Below are positions 25,067 to 40,075 of a DNA stretch of 64,000 bases, in pieces (the first letter of the stretch is position 1; each line of letters starts with the position of its first letter). The stretch lies in the NCBI GenBank assembly GCA_026261815.1, contig JAMPIT010000258.1, positions 18,866,501 to 18,930,500 of the forward strand, given 5' to 3'. The notes under the pieces were generated by a model, which worked only from the letters and a program-made list of their open reading frames with translations, was not told the origin of the DNA and did not search any database. The translations under genes were made by a program, and so were the position numbers. The stretch comes from Monarcha castaneiventris obscurior (Eukaryota; Chordata; Aves; Passeriformes; Monarchidae).

Positions 25067-28000
25067 ACTTGTAATTGGAGAGTACTTTTACCACAGATTA
25101 TCCTGATTCTATAGAATAATTGCCTCAATTTTTAAGGAGGATCATTTTCTTATCACTTCCTTTTCTTAGGTGCTACAGATACATTGACCTCTGATATATT
25201 AATGAATGCTAGCTTCAACCATAGTTTAAAACTGCAGTCGCTAAGTCATGATAAAATTCAGAAAACCAGGATTAACTCAGAACTTCTCTGAACTGTCCTG
25301 TAGGTATTCCCATTTAATGAGGACATTTGATCTCCATCTGTTCAGATTTGGTGTTTATGCACTTTCCATTCCAGACTTCATTGCAATCTACAGAGAACTG
25401 CTACAGAGCAGGGAAAAAATGGGATGGAGAAGGTGGGGAGGCAGGAGGGGGACACAGCACACAGGATAGACAGACAGGACCAAACAAAAAACCAACCAAC
25501 AAACAAACAAATACAAAATACTCACACCAAAACCAGACTTGAGGAAGCATTAACAATTCAATTTCCTAATGCGTGGCTATGATTTACACCTAAAAATCTC
25601 TGCTATGTCACTGGTGTTGAACTTAGTGTTTTCCACTGTATACCTACCTCAGTCTGCATACTGCTTCTGTTCTAATTTAACCAAGTTCAGCCTATTAATA
25701 GTATCATCTAAAGAGCAGCTGTTTTGTTTACCTCATTAAAATCCAGAAATTTGCTACACTGCCCTGCCATTAAGTCCCTGTCAGTCCAGAAGTATTCCAT
25801 TAGGACTGCATTAGTTCATTAGTGAAATACACTTTTCTTTTAGTCTCACTAGAGTCAAGCTTTATCAAAAACATACTACATGAAGAAACATGGCATCATG
25901 ATAGATCAGCCTCTATCACTTCTTTTTTGGAGAAGGTTTTTGGAAAGGCAAGAAAGAATATGGAAGTGAAAATCTGTCCCAGAAGACTCCAGAACTTTAT
26001 TATTTATGTGATGTAAAGAGAGGATGATCTATTTTGTCTCTTGCCTGTTGCTATCGGGCAAATCTCCTTGTGTCTCTTTCCTCTCCCCTACTTTTTGTAG
26101 ATGGGGCAAGCCTGAACTTTATCTCCAGAGAGTACCTGGGGAATACTCTGATTCTGGGGATAATTTGAACCCAAACACAGCTGATTCCAGCTTGTCCAGT
26201 TTAAGCAAAGCAGAACCTCAGCACTGAACAATCTGACACATATACAGTAAAATCTCAGTCTGGGCTCTGGCAAAGAATTGATTTCCTTCACTCCTAATAC
26301 AGAGAAAGTGCAATTGGGTGTGTTGCCCCACAGAAGAGAAATTGTTAAGAGACATTCCACAAGTTCTTTCAAGGCGAAAGAGTCAGAGACCATGTCTGCT
26401 AAAAGGAGCCATAACAACAAGCCAGAGGCCATGTACACATCAGCAAGGGCTGGGGTTCACCAGAAACAGAACTGTGCAATGAGACAGTTGGTGCTGATGG
26501 CCTGACATGCTATCATGAATATTTCATTAGGGTTTATCTCAAAAAACCCAGATCTGGTCCCATTAGAGACTGAATGCAGTCAGTGAGCATTGAAAATGCT
26601 CTTGGGAAACATGGTCTTTTCAGTTTAATCTGAAAGAGATCCAATAAAGCACCCCAAGACTGCTCCATGATATGAATCAAAGCACATTTACCAGGAACAA
26701 GCAGATTAGCTTCAGAAGCACATTCCTGATCTGAACTAAACTACAAATCTAGACACATTATAAATTCTTCTGTATGAGATCCTAACAGCACAATATACAG
26801 AGGAAAAAAAATATTTTGTACTATGCCCAGAAATGCATCCCTGAAAAGTGGAATCAGGATGCATCTTCCAAAGTGAAGTGATGCTATGTAAAAGACAGAT
26901 AGGAAAGCAATTTTTTTAAAAATCAAAGATAATGGAAGGAGGCAATTTAAGGTAATTCTACTCCCTTTAGGAGTAAAAATTGCTTTTACATTTCAATCAA
27001 ATGAGATCATCTATGCAGCATAATCCACAGAGCAAAGCACTGAGCAGTGTCTCCTCTACTGTCTTGCATGTTTCTCCAGTGACATTCAAGAGACAGAAGA
27101 AAGATCAGGATTTTTTACAGGCTTAAGACCTTTGACACTCTTAGCTTTTCTTTATCTAATCACACAAAACAAACCAAAGGTATTTTGACATGACTCAATG
27201 GAAATAAAATTCTTTTTATTCAGATAGAAATTAAATATAGTAACAAAACTCCAAAATAATCTATTCTCAGCACTCTATGAGAGGCTAGAAGACAATAGCA
27301 ATTGTATATATTTGTCTGGAAATGTTTACAACACACTTAAGAATTTCCTTCTTAATTAAGGAATTTCAAAGATACTAATGTCAATGGTGATCTGATGCCA
27401 AATGAAACACAATTTTAATCCACTGCAGTTGCTCAGTTCATAATGGTCATGGGTAATATTTGCAAATCTTTAGAGACTTCAAGTCAAGATGTGAACTTGC
27501 ATTTCAACACTGTAATGTTTTTACCCAGATTTAAGAAAGTCTAAATATGTACAGCTCTTGACCAAATTAGGTGGCACTACACGAGAACTATGTAGAAAGT
27601 TGAGACTTCGCACACTTTGTTGCTGCCTCTCAGACGTAGCCAGTAGAACAAAACATAATGAAGCATAAAACAGCTGCCCTGAGCTGTTCAGTTGCTTTTC
27701 TGTTCTACTTAAACTGAGCAACAGTAAAAAAGATGATACTGTAACAGAGGAGGGAAAGGTGTTCTTTTGCTTTGAAGTGGTTTTGGGTTAAAATTCAGTA
27801 GTAGCAAGAATCAAAAGAAAGTAATCAAGAAATTATAATGACATTTATAATACTGTGTAGCAGTTCTGGGAACAAAAATTACTTCTTCAGACAGACGAAA
27901 TTCCTGTAGTCCAGCAAATAATATTAATTTCAAGCCACAGACACTACTACATCAAGACAAAGGTCTCAGTATAATGCAAAGCCAAAGTGGTCGGTGGTCC

Positions 28001-28497
28001 TTAATGTACATGTGTGCATAGTTTTGATTGTACAGCACTGACTGCATGATCTGCCTTATGCATCTCATAGACTCAGGTATTGCTTTCATGGATAACAAAG
28101 AAAAAAAATTATGTTATGAAGGTAAATTTTTTTACCAAAACCTGGCAGTTCTATCTCCTCTTTGTCCAGTCTTTTCTCAGTATTTGTGTAAGTTCATTAA
28201 ATTCTCATCCTGGTTTTAATGTCATCATTCAGGCATTGTTTTAGCCAAAATTGACCAAGCCATTCACAGTAGACCAGAATTAAACCTTTGTTACACTTGA
28301 ACATGGCATGCAGTAAGTCTTTATTAAAAATTATTTATATAAAGGATGCATAACAATTATATAATTATATCATTCTTTAACTTCTGAGCCCCTTTTAAAA
28401 AGGCTGAGTGGCTTGTAGGAAAAAAATAGCTCCGTGTGTATATTTTTAGAGATCTTTACAACAACAATTCCAGAGACAAATACTCCAAAATAAGATG

Positions 28498-28632
28498 CAA
28501 TGCTGGGAGCGGCAGCGGCCGCCAGAGGGAGAGCCGGCCGCGCCAGAGCCCGGGGAGCCGCGCAGGACGGTGCTGGCAGCGACTGCCCACACTGCACACA
28601 CTCGCTCTGCTGGCAGGCCGGCAGGACTCCAA
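28498..28632. promoter_or_regulatory. Small isolated CpG-rich block
   Basis: About 135 bases of very GC-rich sequence (GCGGCAGCGGCCGCC, GCCGGCCGCGCC, CGGGGAGCCGCGCAGG) lie abruptly in AT-rich DNA. It includes CCGCCAGAGGGAGA at 28519-28532, which matches the CTCF core at 11 of 14 positions. Open frames run through it on both strands, but GC-rich DNA produces these readily. No strong splice donor follows within 100 bases on the + strand. A promoter, an enhancer-type orphan CpG island or a GC-rich insertion are all possible. Confidence 0.5.
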
Positions 28633-31600
28633 TGCAGAGAACTCTTTCTAAAGGAAACACCTGTAAAATTATAGCATTTGGGTTCCTGTGCAATCTAAAG
28701 ATGCAAATCTTGAATAAAGGAGTTGATACTCAGTGCAGTTAAAGATGAGTCTTTTAATCTCCTTTATTTCCTTACTAGTATTTAACGTATTTTTCTTATC
28801 TTTTCCTGAAGAAAAAGTAACTAGGGCAATGCAGACAGGAGAAGAAAAGGATTTGTAGGAATTCTACCTGGCCAAGTGAAGAAGAAAGGACACCTACAAA
28901 ACTGAATTTTCCAGTTCTTTTATGTTTACCGACCCAAAAGATGGGAAGAAGTCAAGAAGGAAAGCTAGGAGGTGGTACCATGACAGAGTTCACCAGCCTT
29001 CAGTCTCTGCTGGTAGGAGGCCAGGACTCTGTGACTAGCAAGCCTCAGAAGTCTGTAGATCTGCCCATCAGCAAGGAACAGACTTTATTCTAGCTGATCA
29101 CCTGAGCCAGCAGGAGTTTCCTCTGGGAAGAGGGGTACTCTGCTGGCAGAACACTTGGGTCAGCCAAGTCGTGTGGACTTGGTCACAGATTGCCATGCAG
29201 CTGATGTTCTGTGCTAACCAACTTCTGTGCCAACCTACTTTTACTGAGATTACAAAACACGTAACAATATCCCATCTGGCCTTTGAGTATTTCCACATGG
29301 CAAAGACATCCCACATCACCAAAATAGAAAGAATTAAAAAGACCAGGCCTTTCTGTTGCAGTTAAGAGATTTGCCAGCCCCTGAAACCTCCACTGCAAAG
29401 GGCTATGGCCCCTCACAATTCTGACCTGTTCACAATCCCCCTGCTTCCGCAGCTCTTTGTTCCTGACATATCTGTTTAGGGAAGCAGCTTTTCCAGATCA
29501 TTCAATTTGTCTCATATACATCTTGAGTAGTTAAAAATGAGTATTCCTTTGGCTAAATCACCTGCAGATTTGATTGAGACATTCTCTGTTATGGAAGTGT
29601 ATGTTGAATCCTGCAAAGTCTGAGATATAGCTCAGAGGGCATCCTGTCAAAAACAGAGCCACGTTTCCTTTCATTCTTTACACACAACTAAATGGATAAA
29701 TTGAGGTGTCATGAAACTTGATACAGGAAAATCCAATAGGTGCCATGAAATTATTGCTTTCAAAGCAGTTTTGCATGAAATAAAATGTGTTGTTTACATA
29801 TCCAATATAGCATTCTCATTGTATCTCTAGGAAAATTTAGCATTCTAGATCACAGAAGTTCCATTTCAGAATGCATTTGCTGTGACTTTTCCTGCGTACT
29901 GTCAAGACAAAATTTCATTTAAAACAGTTCATCATATGAAAGTTTATCCTTTCTTTAAAAAACAACCTTTAGCACCTGCCTTGCATTTTTATCTGTTTAG
30001 AAATTACAGTAAATCACAGTCTTTACCTCACCCGCTAATTTAGTTAGGATATGTCCAGAACAAAGGGCCACAATAAATACCACAGTGAGGGCTACACCCA
30101 CTTATAAATCACACAGCCCCGGGTCTCTGAGTTAGCAGGTTAAAAATTTACTAGATTGTAACTGACATACAACACAACTAGGTCCCTTCAATGATAACTG
30201 ATTTATCAGAGGAAAAGCCTTTAGCAAGTATTCCTTAGCCCACCATGGACATTTCTAAAATATCTGTTTCCATCTGTTTATCTTAGCCCTCAAAAAAGAC
30301 TTCACCTGGATAGATATGTGCATGAAGAAAGCACAATAACATAGCATCACAAGGATTTATAATCTGGGACTGCTGCTTCCAGTCCTCTACCTCGTTGTCC
30401 ATTGCTAAGTGGTGGTGATAAACGTGACATCAAAATGCAGTCTCACACTTTGGTTTCTGACCAGCAACAACAAAAAAGGTAAGGTCATAATTTCTTAAAA
30501 ACTATTTAGGCTGCATAATGCTCTTAAGAAATGTGTCTATCAAAATCTGTCATTACATAGTATTTTGATCCCACTTTTCATTCTGCTTTTCTTACTAAAA
30601 AAAATTCCTCGTTTATACATCTACAGTTATGATGTGGATCTGGAGTAGGAGTTCTTGTGCTTTCAGATGTGGGAGGAAAGGACAGAGAACTACTTGTATG
30701 AATGCACTATAATTTCAGTGCATTTGTGCCAGCTCACAATGAATGAGTATCTATTTCAAAGGTAGAGCTACACAAACCTCAAAATGTGTGTGTGCCTGTG
30801 ACTACAGCTATTCTTGAGAGACAAGGGGAAAATGGTAAGAGAGGACAGAAAGACAGGTGGAGAAGAAAGAAGACAGGCTTATTGAAAAGTAGTTGGATTT
30901 AATCTAAACTTTGTAAACGTGCTTCTACGACTTTAAATAGTATTAGAGAGTGACTTTGAATACAGAAAAATATGATGGTCACTGTGCTGATTTGGCCATC
31001 AGCAAAGCAGCAATGCATAGCAATAATCCCAATTTACATGGATACGCAGATCTTGTGATTTGGCCTTAATTTAAACCAGACTTTTTCACTGTCAGAACTA
31101 GAATAATTTCTTCTCTTATGTGAGTCTAATTAGCCAGTTTTAGTTTAAACATTCTGTATGATCAGGAAAAGCATTAAAAAGCACTGTGAGGAGAGCCATC
31201 GCCAAGTAACAGATATATATATGTACAGCAAATGTATAAACAAATACTATTTCTTTGCTCTGTGCTTATTCTTTGGACCTCAGAGCTCTATCCAGCAATG
31301 CATTGCCTTAAACATCCCCCACACTGAGTTTCCTGCTGTCTTATGTGATGATTCCATTATCAGAAGTCACATTCTCATGAAGATTTTGCCTGACCTAACT
31401 TCTCAGTCCCTAACCTCCATAAATTACAATTCCTGCTCAGCTTTTCTCACTCTCAAAATTGGTTATTTCACCTTTCAAACACTCTAGCACCTTAACCTTC
31501 TCTTTAAGTTGCTGAAAAAAGGCAATTTAAATCTTCTCCCTCTTGCCTCTCTAAATTATATCCTCAGATTGAAATAAAAGGACAATCTCAATTTTCTCTG

Positions 31601-34600
31601 TTGTATTTTGCCCCTCCCTAGCCCTGACCTGTCTATGGATGCCTGCACAGACAGAGCTTTTCTTTTGCATGAAGGAGACATTTACCCTGACTGTTTACCC
31701 TTCTGTCACACCCTGCTTTAATAGTGACACGCAGAATATTCATTTCAGATTTAAGTCTCAGAGAGGAAAATTAACCACAGTGATTTTTGCCTGCTTGTGG
31801 TAAATTGTAGCCTTGGACATTCGTTGTTTTGGATCTGTTTTGGTAGAGATATTTGTCTGTATTAGGAAAATATGCATTAGGAACTGGTTTAGAAACTACC
31901 AAGTTTCTTCCATGCTTTCACTATAGCTGTAGGTGTTCATTATTTCATTTAAATCATAACATAAAATATGGTATTTTTTCCTTTAATATGCTAAGTTACA
32001 AATTAAATTAAAGTGTTCTCATGTGGATTACCTAGGAATGTAGAATCTCAGTTCCACTGTCAATCAACACACCATGCACATCACAACAGAAGTATCAATG
32101 CTTACACAAGGCATCCAAACACACTACATGAAAGGACACAAAGATGAGAAAGGAAAATCAAAGCTGATTAATGTGGTATAAATTCTACAACACTTTGCTG
32201 AACTCTGAAATCTTCCCTACTTTTACGGTGAAGCTTGCACATGGAATTGGTGGAATGACACTCTTCCACAAACTTCTAAAAAATACTGCCATGAAATTAG
32301 TTTAATCTCAGGATACCTACATCAACAAAGAACTGCTCTGCTGGCTTCCTGTGAGAGGTATTAAGCAGAAGCACATTAATGTAGTGAACATTTTTATTGG
32401 CTATGGTTTCAAAAATATCACTTATTTTAAAAATAACAATACATCTAAACTCAGGCACAGAGAATGCTGGAATCAAATTCTGGCAGCTTCAGTCCAACAA
32501 ATGGCCATTGATTCCTATAGCCTTTTTTTCCTGAGGAAAGGACATATTAAGTTGTCTCAGTAGTTGTGTGCTCCTGTTGGCTAAAAAACCTCATAAATTC
32601 CTCGCAGGAATCCATGACCTAAGCAAACATAAAGGTTTTCCAGATTTTCAGCAGTGCTCTAGTGCCATTCCTTTTCTAGTTTGCATCAGAAAAATGTTTT
32701 TTAAAAAAATCCTGGTGGGACTTTGTCAGAAGTGACAGAACGTGGCTCTATAGAGTAAAAGGCAGAGGGCAAACAGCAGCCCTGAGATTGCCTGGCTCTG
32801 TCTGTGTCACCTTCAGCCTGTGACTTGTACAAATCAGTCACAACCAGCTCTGCAACTGATAGCAAAGTTTATCTGCACACAGGAGCCTGTATGATTTCAC
32901 TAATTTAACTACTTGGAAGCAGGGAAGAAAAGACATAACAGATCTTGCCATGAAAGTCTGAAGGTAAAAGGGTTCAGGGGAGGGTAGGAAGGCTGGGGAT
33001 GTCTGTGCTGACTCAGAGTGACAGCAGTTTGACTGCGATCTATCAGTGCACACCATTTCCAGCAGTGCTACAGAGCAGGACTCAGCAGTGGTAATCATAG
33101 CTCAACACCTTTCCAGCTGTTTCCAGGTGGTATTTTCTATAACAAAACAGAGTAACTTTGTGGAAGCATTTGAATCAGAGTAAACTGGTACTCACAGAAC
33201 ATGATTGCAACTTAAGAGGGATGCTTCTATTTATTTAAAGGCATTTCAAGTTTTGAAATTGCAGTGGGAATTCACGACCTGCAATGGAAATACAGTGTCA
33301 GGTTCTCCATTACTATGCCTTTCCATGCATGCCTAAGGACAATGTGACTCCTAGCAAACACTACAAAGGTGTGGCTATAGGGTTTTTTCCTACCTAAAGT
33401 TTTCTACATGTAGCACCTAACCTTCACTTGTTATCATTTTAGAAAGTATTCCTTGGCTTATGCTAAAGCAAACACACTTCTCCTATTCCTTTTAATTCCT
33501 GCACTCTTTGAAGTACTTTTGTCCATACTGATTCCTCAGGAGGTTCCAAAAGCTCAGTTTCCTGGAGGCTGATGGCAGGCAGTGAGTATGAAAGGGAAGC
33601 CGCCAGTGAGCAGCACTTTCCTATTAGCCATTAGCTAGGGAGACTCCCACTCCATCTGTTGCCTGAGAGAGATTTCAACAGAAAGATTACCCAGATTTGA
33701 TAAGGAATATTCCCAGCATGGGAAGGACCCATGCTTAGTAGGTGGTAATAATATTAGTCTAACATTTAAAGTGTGTCAAGCACTGCAAACGGGTCAAAAA
33801 TATTTCATTATGGAATCATTGAGGTATAAATTAACTCAGTGGTGCTAGTCTGAGAGTTTAATTCTCAAATTCATATGTAATTTTCTACTTTGGATGAGCC
33901 AGACATTGATTGAAATAGTCAACATAGACCTGTGAATAAATGAAATTATGGAAGAGGAGGTGAATATTTTCTGGGTTTGCTTTATAACACTGTACTTACT
34001 TTCAGTCTATAATATAATCCCTGAAATGAGCATACCGAAGCAATTTGCAGGCAATTAGCTCATATAAGAAAGACTTTGGAGAGATCACTGACACAGCAAA
34101 CACTTGACAGACTTGCCAATGAGTATTCTCATGAAAACAAACACATTGAAGCTACTGAAATGCTTCAACTTCTCAGAATGTCTGCTGGGGTCCAGACATC
34201 AAGTGCTGGATGACTTGTCACACACTATTCCCACAAATCAACTATTTCTAGCAATTACGTGGTCTATATGTATATGCAAATAAACTTATATAAAACAGGA
34301 CTTTTTCTGGCATTTTTACTTGTTCTTTTCCGGCAAATGCCATATGAAAGCTACAGAAAAGCATGGCTCCCTCTGTAATATATATATACATAAAGAGAAT
34401 GACCATTCAGTTAATAATCCATTTCCATTTTCTAATCTGATTTTGAGACAGGGAGATCACAATATCTTAGTATTTAACAATGAAGTGAAATCTGGTGTGT
34501 CTAAAGCTTGTTATGGAAAGGTGGAATATTTTTCACATGTCCATTTACCTATAACTTCATTTGTGCAGTTCAATTTTTGAATGTACAAAACTGCCTTAGC

Positions 34601-35611
34601 TATACAGATATTCCATACACCAGGTAAATCTGAGAAATAACTCAAGAAAGCAGCATTTTCTACCCTGAACAAAATACTATGTATCTCTGGGTACAAATTG
34701 CAGAAAAGGAATAAACACAATAGCTGTGCTTTTTTTTTTTTGGAAGGTCTGAAAATGCTGCCTAGAGAACACAAAAGGCCAGATTTGTAGGATCCTGAAT
34801 CCGTGTCAGAAAAATTACAGAAGACTTCTCTTAAATAGGTTACAGACATCTCTGTCACTGTGGTTGCACCCATAATACCTGACCCACTCCCAGTTATGGA
34901 ACAGGATCAACCAACTAGAAGTGCATCAGGCCAAAGGCTCAGAGATCCTTGCACTTTAACAGCTGTACATGGAGATGGACAAGTGGCCCCTGAGCCCAGT
35001 TCTAAAGTTTCTGCTGATGACTACAATGGAATTTGGGTGTGAATCCATTCACCTTCAATTCCTCTATCTAGATATCTATCTAGATAAGACCAAGCAAACA
35101 ATTCAGGCTATAGTTGTGCTTATACTTAAATGCCTTCTTTTCCTGTTTGCCACATTTCCTTTTTTAAAAGGCCATCCGGTGGGAATAAAGATCTCAAAAG
35201 AAAAATAAAATAATAACCTTTTGCATTTCATAATGAGATGTTTAGAGCACTCATCTTCCTTCACAGTATCCAACATTTTTCCAGCTCACAGCTATTTCAA
35301 AGATGTATTTGAGGTCTGGGCACAAACGGTGCTTTGTTTCTATATTTATGGTAAGATCTCATTTCTTTGCATGTAAAGATTACAGATGTTTTCCATTTTC
35401 AAATAGATGGCATTGCAACTTGCTTCATTCAGAAAAAAGTTTCCATAAGTCTGGAAACAGCTAATGTTGGCAGTGCTAGCTGAGCAAACAGTAAACTGGA
35501 AAATACAGCAGATGTTACATGAGAGAGAATAAAGTAGGAAAATTAACAAACATTTTTCTCCAAGCCTGGGCTTGTCCATCAGTTAGTTTCACTGTGATGG
35601 CTGCCCAAAAG

Positions 35612-35635
35612 CAAATACTTGAAGGCAAGTATTTG
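35612..35635. other. Perfect 10-bp inverted repeat with 4-nt loop
   Basis: CAAATACTTG (35612-35621) and CAAGTATTTG (35626-35635) are exact reverse complements separated by AAGG. No transcript or transposon context is visible. Confidence 0.75.
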
Positions 35636-38600
35636 TCTGCTACATAAACTGGAATTTATTGTCATGCATTTGCAACTTGCTCTAGGTTGCAAGTGATGTG
35701 AGTCAGTCCTGTTGAAATCATTCTAATGTGATGCCAAAGTTGGGGTATTGGGGGAAACTACCATGGGGATTATCAGGTACAGAAAATGCAATCCTCCAAG
35801 AGAAAAGCCATCACAAGGCATATAAGGCAGCTAGTGGAAAAAAATCTGAGCATGGGTTATGCTCTTCCTAGTGGGATCACACAAACATTTATGCAAACAA
35901 CTTCCACTACTTTTTGTATCAGCTTAGGATATAGATACATTAAGAGTTAGGGGAAAGGAGAAGAAATATTTTTCCCTGTTAGTGACCTTGACTGTAACCT
36001 AGGTGAAAATTGCAAAGACACCAGGCCTACAAGGACTTTTTACACACAGCAGAGAGGATGAGTTAAAGAGACAGCAATCTAATAGTAAAAGGAACTCTAT
36101 GAAGTCTTTTGGGCATCAAGAGACCTTTAAATGCAATGGTAGAAACAAAACATTGTCACAGAAAGGCCTTTTACCCTAGCTGACCCATCTCCTCATTTTC
36201 CCACAGCATACTGATGGGCCTAGGCATGATTCTTAGTTGTTTCATGAGCTTTTTTTCATGTTTCACTGAAAACTGAGAAAAGGCAAAACCACTTCTTTGC
36301 AAATGCAGCTTTTGAACAGGCAGCAGTATGACTCATCATGAATAATGAAAAGCGACACTAAACACTGCAACCATTAGAGAAAAGCTCTCAAAAGGGGATT
36401 CTCCTGTGAGATTCAGCAGTCTTTACACTCAGAAGCTTGGGACTTAGTCGAGTTATAACTCCTCGGACTGCAAAGATACCCAAAGAATGAATTTGGCCCT
36501 GTTTTTTTTGGTAATGTCTGACTAGCCAAAAATGAAACCCAAAAGGAAATGCCGAGGTAATCTTATTCCCTTTCCCCCTCATACAGCAAGTATAGACCTC
36601 CCAGTAGACTGAAAAATACCCAGTGATGTGTGTCTTGACTATCATTTGTCAATGCTGCTACTGCTAGAAATCAAAGATTTATGTTCAAAAAAAGCATTTT
36701 GGCAGAAACTCCAAATTGTGCTGCAGAGTAATTCAATGTACTGAAGCACATCAATGCAGTTTGTTTTGTATTTGGGCAGGGGGCAAGTACAGTCCTCTAT
36801 AGTCTTAGCTGCCATTTCCCATATTCTCTGTCTCCAGGCAAGAAGCATGAACTTGAATCTGCCCAGACAGAATTTGTAATTATATGTTTTGAACTACAAA
36901 TGCTTAATTTCTAGATGCTCTTTACCTTCTCAGCTCCTGCATCGAAGAGATTACCATGCCCTGGGATTGCTCAATTGAGTCCAAAGAGAGTCAGCAAATT
37001 CCTGACAACAAGATGAGACTTTTTTCTAATTAATCCTTGTATTTCAAGACATTGTTTTGCGTAGTGAAACATACCTAAACTCTGTCTATCAACATATTAC
37101 TCTACTTAAGAATTAGAATTCAGAAATGCTTAAACTAGTAATGGATGACCTCTGTTTTGGCATTTGCATTGTGATCCACGTAAAACCGAGCATAAAGATG
37201 GAGAGAGTCCATTCCCTAAGTGGAATTTTTGCTTGAAGTTCAATTACTTTTTTTCAAAATAAACACTTCCTTTTCAAGACGTTCACAGAGTACACAGAAA
37301 TTACCTTCCTGAAGAACTACAGTAAGAAGAGATTAATTCCCATGTACATGGAGCTTTTCAAGGGCTTCCAAGTAGAGGCTAAATCCAGGTTATTATTCCC
37401 AGCGTAACTCTACAACATCTCTCAAAATAACAGACAATGATAATGTTCCTTACAAAGTCAATTCTAGGGGAGTAAAAATTGTATTTGTATTTACATGCAT
37501 CTTTACAAAGACACTCACAAGAAACGTTGTAGAAAACTACCCCCAGGGGTCTATGAATAAGCCGAAACCTACCTTGAGCATGCCACTGAAAACTACTTCC
37601 AGCTTTCCAGGCAATTTTGAGCACCACAAGAGTAATGTTCCTTTGGCTAACTACCTCAGCACAGATGAGGTGCTAAACCCTTTGGCTGGCCCCTCCATCA
37701 GCCCAAGCTTGCAATATCCCAATGGATACTATAAAGAAATTACATTGCACAGCCAGAACCTTCTTTAATAAATTTGATCTCTACAAATAATTAAACTACT
37801 CCCCCCCACCCCAAACCCCAGGAGCAAACTTTGTGCTGCACCACAGAGGATTAAAGCTCTTTGGAACCTCATACTGCTTGACAGTCCCCGAAGCTGCTCA
37901 CAAACAGACCTGATTCTGTGCATTGTTGACAGAAACTTGAAGGTTTCACATCAGTTTTAAGGGACTTAGACTAGATGTGAACTGGTGAACAGACACAGAG
38001 GGTCAGGCTCTATAAATTGGGGTTCCATAAATTTCAGGTTCCATATATTGAAGTCCTAGACACATTAAGTTGTTAATAACAATGTCCCCATGCTGCAGGA
38101 TAGAAGGATCACAATCAGTCACTATGAAGTGTGTGCTGGTACCCACGTCTCACAGTCATGGCGTAAAGCACCTACAGACACTTCCTTGGCAACATTTGTT
38201 TGATCCAGTATAGAAAGCAAAGGGGATTGCTGGTATCCTCAGAAAGAACCATTATCACACCAGGACTTCAAAAGAGAAGAACTCTCTCTTACATTAGATC
38301 CCATCTGAAGCAGTGCCTTTCTGCTCTCAATGAGTTTCATGTGTCTGATGATTGTGTCACTGTGTTGTTCCCACACAGCTACTGTGTCATCCCATATTTA
38401 CCTGTCAGAACACAACACAGCCCTCTCTCATAGGCAGTGAAGATGCCTGGGTCTGACAGAACATGTCTAGAATCTCCCCACCCACCACAGACAGCCAAGC
38501 TCTACAAGCCCTAGCAGGTTCATCCCAGGAGGAACGCCAGTTTCTGTGTTTCCTTTTTTGAAAGTGCTTCCTTCACTGCAGCTGAACAAGTAATACTAGA

Positions 38601-40023
38601 TGTGCTGTTGGTTAACCTTCCCATGCTCTTACTTCTCCTACAAACAGTCGTTGGTAGAAGTTTACTCTACTACTGTTTTTATTGACGCCACACCAACTCC
38701 TGCTCTATGTCTCTCCTGTAACTCAATTTCTTTGTCAGAATGAGGTATCAGCTGAGCAAGCCCTGCCTCATTCCCAGTGTGGGAGCTGAACTGCTGAGCA
38801 AAGAGCTTTCAAGCTTTGTTATTATATACCTGATGAAGGCCAGACAAAAGGCCAAACTATAGATCATGAAACTGCTTCTTCAGCAACTTACTTTCTCATG
38901 TATCAGTTAACTTTTTTCCTAGTGTTCATCATTATCTCTGAACCTCATGATCTCTTCCCTCGTTTATGTGTTCTTGAGGTTCCAATTACAATTAGATTTT
39001 TCCCAGAAGTTCAAGCATGATCTATTTGATTGTTTCCAGAGATGTTAGGGTACATCTCTAAGTTAGTCATTGACATGAAATTGTACCAAAAATAAAATTA
39101 AACCAAATTAATCAGAAGCAAGTAGTGGGCTTCCTGTATGCTTTCCTAATTTTTTCTTTTTCTGGTCTGAAATACTCTTTCTGGGGTTAATTTTCCCCTC
39201 ATCTTTCTCATTGTTAGTACTACAGCCCAGAGAAATGTCCCACTACCAATAATCATTCATCAGAAACATCAGTTTGCTCTCATATTTTGTGTGACTGGAA
39301 CCATGACCCACTATGTTCTACCCTTCCCATTAAATTTTGTAACCTTTCAGGTAATGAAATGTCTGCATCTATCCCAAACTGGAAGATACTCTTAGGAAAA
39401 AACACCATGAGCACCCCAAATCAGGCCATTGTCTAGAATAAATACAGACAGCTGAGTTAGGAAAGAAGTTGTCTAGTTACAGCTGAAGTTAAGGGAGTAG
39501 AAGGCTAAGTAATTCCAGCTAGTTTCACATGAGCTTTGGTCACAGTAAACTTTGAATGATGTTATGTTATTTAAAGTACATTAAACATGTTTTCTAACAG
39601 CACACTTCACCTGGTATTGATAAGGTCTCTAACATCATCAACAAAAGGTAGCACACACAAGATATCACAGATTCAAAGCCAAGGCTTTTATGAAGACCTC
39701 TTTCACTTTGTTAGTTTATGAGCTCACCACTGGCACCACTGCCTGCCCAAATGTTTGTAAAACACCCAGTACGACTGGATCACAACATGGAACACTGGTG
39801 GTAAAAGGCTGCACAGACTGCACTCTGTCAGAGGTCAGATCTCTGAGTGAAGGAGCAGTTATTTATGGGGATACATATGTAAGAAGAATATCTGTATTTA
39901 TGGATTTTACATTCCTAGATACACTTCATAGTAATATGCAGGCCTCATCACCAAACCAAGCGCCGTCATCTCTTGATGCATGATGTCAGTCTGGTTGCTG
40001 ATTTAGAAAGGGCAGTAAGATGG

Positions 40024-40075
40024 GATCATAGAATCATTAAGGTTGGAAAATACCTCTAAGATCAGCTGAACTATG
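40024..40075 (-). mobile_element. CR1 3' end, minus orientation
   Basis: The + strand reads 'atcatagaatcattaaggtt', then 'ggaaaatacctctaagatca'. This is the reverse complement of the avian CR1 terminal block. Only the end of the element survives. Confidence 0.85.

Larger units (their letters stand above)
15191..28490. other. Long non-coding interval
   Basis: About 13 kb of AT-rich sequence without a recognisable gene. Supported items are a CR1 end (16770-16835), a MEF2-type CTATTTTTAG word near 16746, an unexplained minus-strand open frame (16986-17396), a small stem-loop (25040-25066), and an A/C simple stretch near 25488-25512. Parts such as 19600-19800 and 24600-24880 are rich in homeobox-type TAAT words, but conservation cannot be judged here. 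Confidence 0.5.

Noticed and set aside
26088..26438. Minus-strand frame beginning with a signal-peptide-like stretch
   Set aside because: The nominal start is GTG, with ATG two codons later. There is no splice or promoter evidence, and one hydrophobic stretch is weak support.
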